Assembly (NCBI GenBank): GCA_046330935.1
Contig: JAXLRU010000008.1
Span: 83,071-147,070 of the forward strand
From: JAXLRU01 sp046330935
GTDB lineage: Bacteria; Actinomycetota; Actinomycetes; Actinomycetales; Kineosporiaceae
DNA length: 64,000 nucleotides
Direction: 5' to 3'
The notes below the pieces were generated by a model. That model was not told the origin of the DNA, did not search any database, and saw only the letters and a list, made by a program, of their open reading frames with translations. Made by a program: the position numbers and the translations under genes. Numbering within the stretch: position 1 is the first letter of the stretch; each line of letters opens with the position of its first letter. Of this stretch, positions 7,930 through 16,624 are shown piece by piece.

Positions 7930-9612
7930 ATGGGTGAGGTGGTCGACGCGGTCGTCGTCGGCGCGGGGCACAACGGCCTCGTCGCGGCGGCGGTGCTGGC
8001 CGACGCCGGGTGGGACGTCCTCGTCCTGGAGGCGGGGGACACGATCGGGGGAGCGGTGCGCTCGGCCCGGCCGTGGCCCGATCGCCCCGACGCGGTCGTC
8101 GACCTGTTCAGCGCGTTCTACCCCCTCGCCAAGGCCTCGCCCGTCCTCGCCCGCCTGGAGCTCGAACGGCACGGGCTGGAGTGGGTGACCCCGGCCCACG
8201 TCCTCGCGCACGTCGCGGACCCGGGCGAGGACGACGCCCCCGTGATCCACCTCGACCCCGAGGCCACCGCCGCGGGTTTCGAGGCCGCCCACCCCGGGGA
8301 CGGCCAGACGTGGCTGGACCTGCTGGCCCAGTGGCGCACCCTGCGCGAGGACATGCTGTGGGCGTTGTTCACCGCCTTCCCCCCGGTGGCGCCGTTGACG
8401 CGGCTCCTGGCCCGCGCGGGGGTGGGCGACGCCCTGCGCCTGGCGCGCACGGCCGTCCTGCCCGTGACCCGGCTGGGCGAGGAGCTCTTCGGCGGCGACG
8501 GCCCGCGGCGGCTGCTCGCGGGCAACGCGATGCACGCCGACGTCCCGATGATCGCCCCCGGCAGCGGCCTGTTCGGCTGGTTGCTGTCGATGCTCGCGCA
8601 GGACGTCGGCTACCCCGTTCCTCGCGGTGGGGCAGGCATGCTCTCGCAGGCCATCGGCCGGCGCGCCGAGGCGGCCGGGGCCCGGATCGAGACCGGTGAG
8701 CGCGTGGAGCGGGTGCTGGTGGGCGGCGGTCGCGCCATGGGCGTGCGGACGGCGTCGGGCCGCCTGGTCCGCGCGCGCCGCGGGGTGTTCGCCGACGTCG
8801 CCGCGCCGGCCCTGTTCCACGACCTCGTCGGCGAGGAGCACCTGCCGGCGCGGCTGCGCTCCGACCTTCTCCGCTTCGAGTGGGACCTGCCCACCGTGAA
8901 GCTGAACTGGCTCGTCGAGGGCGGCATCGGCTGGCGGGCGCATTCGGCCCGCACCGCCGGGACCGTGCACGTGGGCACGGGCGTGCCCGGGCTGTGCCGG
9001 TGGTCCTCCGCGCTCGCCTCGGGCACCCACCCCGAGGAGACGTTCGCGCTGTTCGGCCAGATGACGACGTCCGACCCCACCCGCTCGGCGCCGGGGACGG
9101 AGAGCGCCTGGGCCTACACGCACCTGCCGCGAGGGGCGACGAAGGCCGACGCCGACCGCCTCGTCGAGCAGGTCGAGGCCACGATGGAGGCGTTCGCCCC
9201 CGGCTTCCACGGGCGCGTCGTCGACCGGCTCGTCCAGCTGCCCGGCGACCTGCAGGGCGCTGACGCGAACCTCGTCGGCGGCGCGATCAACGCGGGGACG
9301 GCGCAGCTGCACCAGCAGCTGGTCTTCCGTCCGGCGTCCGGGCTCGGTCGTCCCGAGACGCCGATCCAGGGGCTCTACCTCGCCGGGGCGTCCGCTCACC
9401 CGGGCGGCGGCGTGCACGGCGCGTGCGGGTGGATCGCCGCGCGCTCGGCCCTGCGCGCGGCGCAGCCCGTGATCGGTCCGGCGCGCCGGGCCGTGGTCCG
9501 TGGCGCGCAGGCGCTCGTCTACCGCGACGCCGCGGGGCCGGCCGGGGCGTCCCTGGGCGGCGTCGCGCCGAGCCCGATCCGCGAGGGCGAGGGAGCCCGG
9601 ACGCTGGGCTGA
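7930..9612 (+). CDS. Phytoene-desaturase-like FAD/NAD(P)-dependent oxidoreductase
   Basis: A 560-residue flavoprotein. The N-terminal dinucleotide fold V-V-V-G-A-G-H-N-G-L-V-A-A (about 8-20) with the later E-A-G-D-T-I-G-G motif binds FAD. The C-terminus has the family's second FAD segment (GLYLAGASAHPGGGVHGACG, about 485-505). Domain order and length match the amine-oxidase/phytoene-desaturase (CrtI-like) group that oxidises hydrophobic substrates at or near the membrane. No carotenoid genes are nearby, so a carotenoid substrate is not supported. The ATG at 7930 has GAGGGAGG ending 5 bases before it; the open frame continues upstream without coding signs. It ends 28 bp from the convergent TetR gene. 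Confidence 0.85.
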   Translation: MGEVVDAVVVGAGHNGLVAAAVLADAGWDVLVLEAGDTIGGAVRSARPWPDRPDAVVDLFSAFYPLAKASPVLARLELERHGLEWVTPAHVLAHVADPGEDDAPVIHLDPEATAAGFEAAHPGDGQTWLDLLAQWRTLREDMLWALFTAFPPVAPLTRLLARAGVGDALRLARTAVLPVTRLGEELFGGDGPRRLLAGNAMHADVPMIAPGSGLFGWLLSMLAQDVGYPVPRGGAGMLSQAIGRRAEAAGARIETGERVERVLVGGGRAMGVRTASGRLVRARRGVFADVAAPALFHDLVGEEHLPARLRSDLLRFEWDLPTVKLNWLVEGGIGWRAHSARTAGTVHVGTGVPGLCRWSSALASGTHPEETFALFGQMTTSDPTRSAPGTESAWAYTHLPRGATKADADRLVEQVEATMEAFAPGFHGRVVDRLVQLPGDLQGADANLVGGAINAGTAQLHQQLVFRPASGLGRPETPIQGLYLAGASAHPGGGVHGACGWIAARSALRAAQPVIGPARRAVVRGAQALVYRDAAGPAGASLGGVAPSPIREGEGARTLG

Positions 9613-9640
9613 CACCCTCTGGCGCGGCCGGCGGTTCGGC

Positions 9641-10327
9641 TCACGCCTGTTCACGGAGGCGCCTGCGCTCCAGGCCGTCGAGGATCAGGTCGAGGGTGAA
9701 CTCGAACTCGACCTGGGAGTCGCACCAGCCGAGCTCCGGATCGGCCTGGTCGTGGAGCTCCGCGGCGACCATGGCCGTCAGGTGCGGCAGCAGCTGCGCC
9801 ATCGCGGCGAGCTCCTCCTCCGCCTGCTCGGTGTCCGTGGAGCCGCCCGCCGCTGCCGGGCTGAACAGCTCCTGCATGAAGCCGAGCACCATGCTGCCGA
9901 GGGAGTGCAGCGCCTGGTGGCCCAGGCGGGTGCCGACGCCTCCGTCGAGCATCACCCCGAGGGTCTCGTCGAACCAGACGTAGACGCCGGCGGGGATCGA
10001 CGTGCGGGTCGTGAGCAGCGCCGGGGCCCAGGGGTGGGTGACCATCACGCTGCGGGCGGCGAGGCAGCGGTGGCGCACCTGCGCGCGCCAGTCGCCCGGC
10101 GCTGCCTTGCCCCCGGCCGCTTCGCGGATCCGCTCGACCAGTGTCTCCACGACGCCGTCGAGCACCGCGTCCTTGTTCGGCAGGTGGTGGTAGAGAGCCA
10201 TGGCCTCGACGTCGAGGTGCGCGGCGATGCGGCGCATCGTGAGGCCGGGCAAGCCCTCGGCGTCGGCCACCTGGATCGCGGCCGCGAGGATGCGCTCCCT
10301 GGTCACTGGTCGGCGCGCTGATGCCAT
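9641..10327 (-). CDS. TetR family repressor (TetR_C-type)
   Basis: A 228-residue regulator. The N-terminal helix-turn-helix (residues about 8-55, VTRERILAAAIQVADAEGL then MRRIAAHLDVEAMALYHHLPNKDAVL) is followed by a long alpha-helical ligand domain of the TetR_C class, including the LHSLGSMVLGFMQELF helix. Such repressors leave DNA when a small ligand binds. It is divergent from the DUF4386 membrane protein, with 89 bp between the starts. Two operator-like palindromes in that gap (10361-10393) suggest it controls both genes. The ligand is unknown. Confidence 0.9.
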   Translation of the reverse strand: MASARRPVTRERILAAAIQVADAEGLPGLTMRRIAAHLDVEAMALYHHLPNKDAVLDGVVETLVERIREAAGGKAAPGDWRAQVRHRCLAARSVMVTHPWAPALLTTRTSIPAGVYVWFDETLGVMLDGGVGTRLGHQALHSLGSMVLGFMQELFSPAAAGGSTDTEQAEEELAAMAQLLPHLTAMVAAELHDQADPELGWCDSQVEFEFTLDLILDGLERRRLREQA

Positions 10328-10360
10328 GTGGTGGTCGTTCCTCCCCGGTGCTTGCCGCGA

Positions 10361-10393
10361 CCTTACAACGTATGGTCTCCTTTACGATGTAAA
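10361..10393. promoter_or_regulatory. Double palindromic operator, probably for the TetR repressor
   Basis: TTTACGATGTAAA (10381-10393) is a perfect palindrome around GAT. CTTACAACGTATG (10362-10374) is an imperfect second copy. Their centres are 20 bp apart, about two helical turns. The outer halves, TTACAACGTA at 10363-10372 and TACGATGTAA at 10383-10392, also form an inverted repeat with one mismatch. The AT content stands out against the surrounding DNA. Placement between two divergent starts supports control of both genes. Confidence 0.65.
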
Positions 10394-10416
10394 GCAATCG
10401 TCGGACGAGGAGCGTC

Positions 10417-11133
10417 ATGAGCAGTCCCCAGCGCACCGCACGGCAGACCGGCGTCGCCTACCTGGGGTTGGCGGTGACGGGCCTGCTGAGCTTCGTCGTC
10501 GTCCGCTCGCAGCTCTTCGACGTCGACGACCCCGCCGCCACCGCCGGCCGGCTCGTCGAGCACGAAGGGCTTGCCCGGGTCGGGGTGTCCCTGGAGCTGC
10601 TCGTCGTGCTCACCCAGGCCGTCACCGCCCTGCTCCTCCTCCAGCTCTTCCGGCACGTCGACCCCGTCATGGCCGGCGGGATCGCGCTGTTCGGCACCGC
10701 CAACGCCGTGGCCCTCCTCGGCAGCGCCGCCGCGATGACCGCGGCCCTGCAGGTCGCGACCCACCCGTTCGGCGACGCCGCGGGCGCGGTCGGCTCGCTC
10801 TACCTGATCAGCGACGGCGTGTGGTCGGCCGGCGCGGTGTTCTTCGGGCTCTGGCTGATCCCCATGGGCCGTTGCGCCCTGCGGGCCGGGATGCCCCGCG
10901 CGCTGGGCTACGTCCTCGTCGCGGGCGGGATCGGCTACCTCCTCAGCCCCCTGCTGCGGGCCCTGCTGCCCGATCTCGGCGCCGCAGCCGACGTCGTGAC
11001 GCTCCCCGCGTCCGTCGGGGAGTTCTGGATGATCGGCTACCTGCTGGTGCGCGGCCTGCCCTCCGCGGACGCCGTCACCCCGCCCGCCCGGTCTGCTCCG
11101 CTCGCGGATCTGGGGAGCGTCCCCGCGGTATGA
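10417..11133 (+). CDS. DUF4386 domain-containing membrane protein
   Basis: A 238-residue protein with six predicted membrane helices and the DUF4386 layout: an N-terminal ARQTGVAYLGLAVTGLLSF helix, a long periplasmic-side segment, the LLQLFRHVDPVMAGGIALFGTANAV pair, GSLYLISDGVWSAGAVFFGLWLIPMG and a final GEFWMIGYLLVRG helix. The family is common next to TetR or MarR regulators in actinobacteria and has no known substrate. The ATG has GAGGAG 5 bases upstream. The TetR gene and its operator sit directly upstream, so expression is probably repressed until a ligand appears. The last codons run into the first copy of a 56-bp repeat. Confidence 0.85.
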   Translation: MSSPQRTARQTGVAYLGLAVTGLLSFVVVRSQLFDVDDPAATAGRLVEHEGLARVGVSLELLVVLTQAVTALLLLQLFRHVDPVMAGGIALFGTANAVALLGSAAAMTAALQVATHPFGDAAGAVGSLYLISDGVWSAGAVFFGLWLIPMGRCALRAGMPRALGYVLVAGGIGYLLSPLLRALLPDLGAAADVVTLPASVGEFWMIGYLLVRGLPSADAVTPPARSAPLADLGSVPAV

Positions 11134-11166
11134 GCGCGGTGAGCGTCCCCAAAGGCTGGGGGCGAG
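11111..11166. repeat. 56-bp interspersed repeat, copy 1
   Basis: This unit starts TGGGGAGC and contains 30 bases (11125-11154) identical to copy 2. It has internal dyad symmetry: TGGGGA near the start pairs with TCCCCA near the end. It covers the last codons and the stop of the DUF4386 gene. The element may be a REP-like repeat or a terminator-type hairpin. Confidence 0.55.
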
Positions 11167-11214
11167 GGTTGGATCCCGTCGCCCCGCGGGCTCGGGTCGG
11201 CCGGGGTACAGGTT

Positions 11215-11270
11215 TGGGGAGCACCTGCGCGGTATGAGCGCGGTGAGCGTCCCCAAAGCTGCGGGGGCGA
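11215..11270. repeat. 56-bp interspersed repeat, copy 2
   Basis: This second copy is in the same orientation, 104 bp after the first. It shares the 30-base block (11229-11258) exactly and differs mainly in the six bases after TGGGGAGC. It ends 3 bp before the stop of the convergent membrane-protein gene. Confidence 0.55.
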
Positions 11271-11273
11271 GCG

Positions 11274-11849
11274 TCAGATGCCCCGGAGCCGCCGCCAGCC
11301 CGCACAGCCGAAGCCGAGCGCGAGGAGCCCGAGGTTGCCCCAGGTCACCAGGGCGAGGTAGGTCGAGGAGCGGTGCAGGGGATCCGTGGTGACGTCGGTG
11401 CGAGGGCGGGCGTCGGCGCGGATCACGGCGACGAGGCCCCGCCCGTCGTGCGGGACGCATCCTCGACCCGTGAACCGGTTCGGGAACCCGGCACGCGGAC
11501 GGGTGACCTCGTACGTCGTCCAGCCCGTGGTGCAGCGGCGGGTGCCTCCCTCGCGGACGACCTCGACGGCGACCACGCGCACCTGCTCGACCTCACCGGC
11601 ACGGTCGCGCAGGAACAGGGCGGTGCTCAGCGAGGTCAGGACGAGCACCATCGGCGCCGCGTAGACCAGGGCGTGGACGACGATGCTGCGCCCCGACGCC
11701 CGCTCCACCGCACGTGCCGCTCGGGCCAGTGCCGAACCGAGACGGGCGGCCCGGCGTGTGAGGCGATCGACGACGCCCAGCAGCCCCGACTCCTGAGCCG
11801 CCCATCGCCCTGCGGCGCTGACTCGCTCGGGCGGGCCGCCGCGGGTCAC
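11274..11849 (-). CDS. Hypothetical membrane protein, last gene of the ABC exporter operon
   Basis: A 191-residue protein of no family I recognise. It has an N-terminal Arg/Ala-rich amphipathic stretch, a membrane helix (about 59-80, VHALVYAAPMVLVLTSLSTALFL), an extracytoplasmic domain of roughly 80 residues with two Cys (RRCTTG and GRGCVP) that could form a disulphide, and a C-terminal helix (about 165-186). That layout is seen in two-helix DUF3592-type proteins, but the match is loose. The GTG start overlaps the stop of the upstream ABC gene by 4 bp, so it is co-expressed with the exporter. Confidence 0.6.
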   Translation of the reverse strand: MTRGGPPERVSAAGRWAAQESGLLGVVDRLTRRAARLGSALARAARAVERASGRSIVVHALVYAAPMVLVLTSLSTALFLRDRAGEVEQVRVVAVEVVREGGTRRCTTGWTTYEVTRPRAGFPNRFTGRGCVPHDGRGLVAVIRADARPRTDVTTDPLHRSSTYLALVTWGNLGLLALGFGCAGWRRLRGI

Positions 11850-13846
11850 GGCGCGGCGTCCACCTCTGCCTGCCCGGCCGACATCCGCGCGTACAAGCCT
11901 CCGGCCGCGAGCAGCTCGGCATGCGTCCCCTGCTCGACGACGGCGCCGCCGTCCATCACGAGGATCAGGTCGGCGTCGCGGATGGTGGACAGGCGGTGGG
12001 CGATGACGAAGCTGGTGCGCCCGTGCCGCAGCCGGGCCATCGCCCGCTGGATCAGCACCTCGGTGCGGGTGTCGACGGAGCTGGTCGCCTCGTCGAGGAT
12101 GAGGATCGCGGGGTCGGCGAGGAAGGCACGCGCGATCGTCAGCAGCTGCCGCTCACCGGCGGAGATGTTGCCGGCGGCGTCGTCGAGCACCATGGCGTAC
12201 CCGTCGGGCAGGGTCATCACCACGTGGTCGACGTGCGCGGCCGCCGCGGCGGCACGCACGTCCTCGGGGGTGGCGCCCTCGCGCCCGAAGGCGATGTTGT
12301 CCTCGATCGTGCCCTTGAACAGCCAGGCGTCCTGCAGCACCATGCCGAACTCGCGGCGCAGCGCGTCGCGGGTCATGTCGCGCACGTCGACGCCGTCCAG
12401 CCGGATCGCGCCGCCCTGCACGTCGTAGAAGCGCATCAGCAGGTTGACCAGGGTGGTCTTGCCGGCGCCGGTGGGCCCGACGATCGCGATCGTCTGGCCC
12501 GGCCGCGCCGTCACCGTGAGGTCGGTGATGAGAGGACGCTCGGGCGTGTACGAGAAGCGCACGTGGTCGAACTCCACCAGCCCGCGCACGGGCTCGACGG
12601 GCGCGACGGCGGGCTGCGGGTCGGGGGACTCCTCGGGCTCGTCGAGCACCTGGAAGACGCGCTCGGCCGAGGCGGCCGCCGACTGGATGAGGTTGGCCAG
12701 CCCGGCCAGCTGGGTCAGCGGCATCGTGTACGTGCGCGAGTACTGGATGAACGCCTGCACGGAGCCGAGGCTGAGCGAGCCGCTGGCCACCTGCAGCCCG
12801 CCGACGACGGCGACCGCCACGTAGTTGAGGTTGCCCACGACGTTCATCGCGGGCTGGATGATCCCCGACACGAACTGCGCCCGGAACCCGGCCTGGTAGA
12901 CCCGCTCGTTGGCGTCGTCGAACTGGGCGCGGGCGGCGTCCTGGCGGCCGAAGAGCGTGACCACCTCGTGGCCGGAGTACGTCTCCTCGACGTGCCCGTT
13001 GAGGGTGCCCGTCCAACGCCACTGCGCGGCGAACTGCGGCTGGGAACGCTTCACGATGGCGCTGGTCAGGACCATCGACAGGGGGATCACCACGAGGGAG
13101 ATCAGCGCCAGCAGCCACGACGTCCAGATCATCATCGCGAGCACGCCGACCACCGTCAGCAGCGAGGTGATCATCTGGGTGAGGCTCTGCTGCAGCGAGG
13201 TGTTGATGTTCTCGACGTCGTTGGTGACGCGGCTGAGCAGGTCCCCGCGGGCCTTCGCGTCGAACGTGGACAGCGGCAGCCGGCCCAGCTTCTGGTCGAC
13301 CTCGCTGCGCAGGCGGGACACGACGCGCTGGGTGACCCCGGCCATGAGCCACCCCTGCGCCCAGCCGGCCAGCGAGCTGACGACGTAGAGCAGCAGGGTG
13401 ACGAGGATGACGGTGCGCAGGGCGCCCATGTCGACGCCACGGCCGGGCACGACGTTCATCGAGGCGACCATGTCGGCCATGCGGCCCTGGCCACGGTCGC
13501 GCATCGCCTGGACCGCCTGGTCGAGGCTGACGCCCGAGGGCAGGCGCTTGCCCACGTAGCCCTCGACGATGATGTTGGTCGCATGCCCGAGCAGGCGGGG
13601 CCCGAGCACCGACAGCACGACGCTGACGACGGCCAGGCCGAGCACGGCCGAGAGCACGAGCCGCTCGGGTCGCAGGCGCCCCACGAGCCGGCGCAGCGCG
13701 GCGCCCGGGTCGTCGGCCTTGTCGCCGGGCACGCCCATGGGGCCGCCCATGAACCCGGGGCCGCCTCCGGGGCGGCGCATCGGCCCGCCGGGGCGGGGAA
13801 CGGAGGCCCCCGGCGGGGGCCCTGCCTGGGTGGTGCGGGCGCTCAC
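11846..13846 (-). CDS. ABC exporter subunit (TMD-NBD half transporter), catalytic-site partner
   Basis: A 666-residue half-transporter. A Pro/Gly/Met-rich tail is followed by six membrane helices (about 60-385) and an ATPase domain with Walker A GPTGAGKT, Q-loop VLQDAW, Walker B ILILDEATS with the catalytic Glu, and H-loop IAHRLS. Its signature is degenerate (ISAGERQ instead of LSGGQ). Heterodimeric exporters of the TmrAB/BmrCD kind pair such a subunit with one having a normal signature but a weak Walker B, exactly what the neighbour shows. I start at GTG 13846, which overlaps the neighbour's stop, though the frame is open to 13900. It likely exports drugs or peptides across the membrane. Confidence 0.85.
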   Translation of the reverse strand: MSARTTQAGPPPGASVPRPGGPMRRPGGGPGFMGGPMGVPGDKADDPGAALRRLVGRLRPERLVLSAVLGLAVVSVVLSVLGPRLLGHATNIIVEGYVGKRLPSGVSLDQAVQAMRDRGQGRMADMVASMNVVPGRGVDMGALRTVILVTLLLYVVSSLAGWAQGWLMAGVTQRVVSRLRSEVDQKLGRLPLSTFDAKARGDLLSRVTNDVENINTSLQQSLTQMITSLLTVVGVLAMMIWTSWLLALISLVVIPLSMVLTSAIVKRSQPQFAAQWRWTGTLNGHVEETYSGHEVVTLFGRQDAARAQFDDANERVYQAGFRAQFVSGIIQPAMNVVGNLNYVAVAVVGGLQVASGSLSLGSVQAFIQYSRTYTMPLTQLAGLANLIQSAAASAERVFQVLDEPEESPDPQPAVAPVEPVRGLVEFDHVRFSYTPERPLITDLTVTARPGQTIAIVGPTGAGKTTLVNLLMRFYDVQGGAIRLDGVDVRDMTRDALRREFGMVLQDAWLFKGTIEDNIAFGREGATPEDVRAAAAAAHVDHVVMTLPDGYAMVLDDAAGNISAGERQLLTIARAFLADPAILILDEATSSVDTRTEVLIQRAMARLRHGRTSFVIAHRLSTIRDADLILVMDGGAVVEQGTHAELLAAGGLYARMSAGQAEVDAAP

Positions 13847-15692
13847 GCCGCCGCCTCCGCTCCGGTCTGCGATTCCACGATCTCGACGTAGGTGGGGCAC
13901 GAGGCGAGAAGGTCCTCGTGGGTGCCCTGGCCGACCACGCGGCCGCCGTCGAGGACGACGATCCGGTCGGCGTCGCGGACGCTGCTGATCCGCTGCGCGA
14001 TCACGATCACCGTGGCGCCCTGGGTGATACCCGCGAGGCGTTGCCGCACCCGGGCCTCGGTGGACTGGTCCAGGGCCGAGAAGCAGTCGTCGAACAGGTA
14101 GACCCGGGGACGCCGCACGACGGCCCGGGCGATCGCGAGCCGCTGCCGCTGCCCGCCCGAGAGGTTGGCGCCGCCCTGCTCGATCATGGCGTCGAGCCCG
14201 CCCATGGCCTCGACGGCATCGCGGACGCTCGCCACCTCCAGGGCCTCCCAGAGCTCCTCGTCGGTCGCGTCGGCGCGGCCCACGCGCAGGTTCGCGGCGA
14301 CGGAGCCGGCGAACAGGAAGGCCTTCTGCGGGACGACGCCGAGCGCGGCGCGCACGTCGGCGACCCGAGCCGTGGCGACGTCGACGCCGCCCAGGCGCAC
14401 GCTGCCCTCGGTGACGTCGTACAGGCGCGGCAGCAGGTTCACCAGCGTGGTCTTGCCCGAGCCGGTGCCGCCGACGATCGCGGTGACGCTGCCCGCGGGC
14501 AGGTCGAGGTCGATCCCGCGCAGGACGGGCTCGGCGGCCCCGGGGTAGCCGAACGTCACGGCGTCGAGGCGGACGTCGAGCCCGCGGCCCCCTGCGACCG
14601 GCCCCGGGTCGGTGGGAAGCGAGCGGGGAGCGGCAGGGTCGCCCACGGCGGGCACGGTGTCGAGGACGGCTCGATCCGCTCGGCCGAGGCGGCGGCGCGG
14701 GGGATCATCACGGCCATCATCGTCGCCATCATCACCGAGAACAGGATCTGCATGATGTAGCTGAGGAAGGCGGTGAGCTGGCCGATCTGCAGCTCGCCGC
14801 GGTCGACGAGCCCGGCGCCGAACCAGATGATGCCCACGGAGCTGGCGTTGAACACGAGCATCAGCGACGGCATCATCAGCGCGAACAGGCGGTTGACCCG
14901 CAGCAGCGTGCCGGTGAGGTCGGCGTTGGCCACCTCGAAGCGGCGCTCCATCTCGCGGGTGCGCACGAAGGCCCGGACCACCCGGACGCCGGTGAGGCTG
15001 TCGCGCAGCGTCCCGTTGACGGCGTCGATCTTGTCCTGCACGACGCGGAACAGCGGGACGGCGCGGCCGAGGACCGAGAACACCACGACGACCATCGCGG
15101 GGATGATCACCAGCAGCAGGCCGGACAGGCGGACGTTCTCGCGCAGCGCCATGACGACGCCGCCGACCGCCGTGATCGGGGCCAGGATCATCATCGACAG
15201 GCCCATGACGACGAGCATCTGGACCTGCTGGACGTCGTTGGTGTTGCGGGTGATCAGCGACGGCGCCCCGAACCGGCCGACCTCGTGCAGCGAGAACCCT
15301 GCGGCGTGGTGGAACAGGCGGGCGCGGACGTCCTTGCCGAACCGAGCGGCGATCTTGGCGCTGAGGTAGACGGCCAGCACCGAGGCGGCCCCGATCACGA
15401 CGGCGACGGCGAGCATGATCCCGCCGCGGCTGATCACGTAACCGGTGTCTCCGTTGAGCACGCCCGTGTCGATGATGTCGGCGTTGAGGCTGGGCAGCCA
15501 CAGGTTGCCCAGGGCGGTGCCGAGCATGAGGACCACCACGACGGCGATCAGGGGCGACGACGGGCGCAGCATCGCGCGCATCAGGCGGATCACGAGACGC
15601 TCCAGACTCCACGGCGTCGCCTCGGGCGGGGCCCGGACGGCGCGGATCGGCGGCCGAGGTGGCGGCCGGGGGGCGCGCACACCTCGGGACAC
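13843..15692 (-). pseudogene. ABC exporter subunit with a one-base frameshift between TMD and NBD
   Basis: The membrane domain (six helices, from GTG 15692) reads in one frame up to ASAERIE, and the ATPase domain (Walker A GGTGSGKT, signature LSGGQRQ) in another. At 14670/14671 one base is missing: GAGCCGTC on the coding strand should be GAGGCCGTC, giving ...RIEAVLDTVP. Restored, the product is about 616 residues. Its ATP site is degenerate: Asp-Asp after Walker B (VYLFDDC) and Gln in place of the H-loop His (IAQRIS), complementing the partner subunit. The downstream gene still overlaps by GTGA. It may be a sequencing error or a recent loss of function; the gene looks otherwise intact. Confidence 0.8.
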
Positions 15693-15731
15693 GCTAGCCG
15701 TCGCGTCGGGCGCGGGCCCAGCGAGTATCGG

Positions 15732-16586
15732 TCAGCCGCCGGCGTCCTCGCTCGGCCGCCGCACGTTGCCCTCGTGGGGGGCCGTCTCGTGGTGCTGCAA
15801 CCCGCCCAGCCGCATCAGGGGACCCACGAGCCGGTCGTAGACCCAGGGCGCGGCGGTGAACCCGAGCCGCATCAGCGGGTTGCCGGGCCCCGCACCGCGC
15901 TCGCCCCGCCCGCCCTCGGCGGCCTGCAGCACCCGCACCGCCACGTGCTCAGGGGAGGTCACAGGCCACGGCGGGCGACCCTGCCGCCCGCCGAACGCAG
16001 CGGCCAGACCGTAGATGGGGGTGTCCGTGGCACCCGGGTCCACCAGGGCGATCCTGATCCCGGGATGGGCGCGGTTCTCCTGCTGCAGGCACCGCACCAG
16101 CCCGCGCACGGCCCACTTGCCGGTCACGTAGGCACTCATGTAGGGCACGGTGACCTGCCCGAGGACCGACCCGACGACGACGAGCGTGCCGCGGGGGGCG
16201 ACGTCACCGAACGCGGCGAGCGCCGCCCGCGCCACGACGGCCGTCCCGTGCACGGACGTGTCGACCGCCCGCTCCCAGATGTCGCGGGGCACCTGCGGGA
16301 GCGTCCCGTAGGCGACGACGGCGACGGAGTGGACGACGACGTCGACCGGCCCGTAGCGGGCGGCGGCCTCGAAGGCCGAGGCGACCGCGGCCTCGTCGAG
16401 CACGTCGCCGACGACGACGCTGGCGCGCCCCCCGGCGGCCTCGCACTCCTTCGCGACGTCACCGAGGCGTCCGCGGGAGCGGGCGAACAGCACCAGCGAG
16501 GCACCCTGGCCGGCGTAGGCCAGGGCCGTGGCCCTGCCGATGCCCGAACTCGCCCCGATCACGACCACGACTCCCGCACCTGTCAT
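15732..16586 (-). CDS. Short-chain dehydrogenase/reductase (SDR)
   Basis: A 284-residue classical SDR. It has the cofactor motif V-I-G-A-S-S-G-I-G (about 8-16), the G-D-V-L strand, an H-S-V-A segment in place of NNAG, the Ser of VVGSVLGQ, the catalytic Tyr and Lys in S-A-Y-V-T-G-K, and the P-G-A-T-D-T-P turn after them. It oxidises or reduces a carbonyl or alcohol with NAD(P); the substrate is unknown. The long C-terminal tail past residue 235 is usual for actinobacterial members annotated as ketoreductase-like. The ATG at 16586 has no ribosome binding site and TATCTC 6 bases upstream, so it may be leaderless. Confidence 0.88.
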   Translation of the reverse strand: MTGAGVVVVIGASSGIGRATALAYAGQGASLVLFARSRGRLGDVAKECEAAGGRASVVVGDVLDEAAVASAFEAAARYGPVDVVVHSVAVVAYGTLPQVPRDIWERAVDTSVHGTAVVARAALAAFGDVAPRGTLVVVGSVLGQVTVPYMSAYVTGKWAVRGLVRCLQQENRAHPGIRIALVDPGATDTPIYGLAAAFGGRQGRPPWPVTSPEHVAVRVLQAAEGGRGERGAGPGNPLMRLGFTAAPWVYDRLVGPLMRLGGLQHHETAPHEGNVRRPSEDAGG

Positions 16587-16624
16587 GCGCGGGAGATACC
16601 CGGTGGGGTGCCGCGGCGAACCCG

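Noticed and set aside
7930..9612. Carotenoid biosynthesis gene (crtI)
   Set aside because: The fold matches, but no phytoene synthase or other carotenoid gene is adjacent, so the specific function is unsupported.
10352..10388. A canonical sigma70 promoter for the DUF4386 gene
   Set aside because: TTGCCG and TACGAT or TATGGT are at wrong spacing (25 or 13 bp); no consensus pair found.
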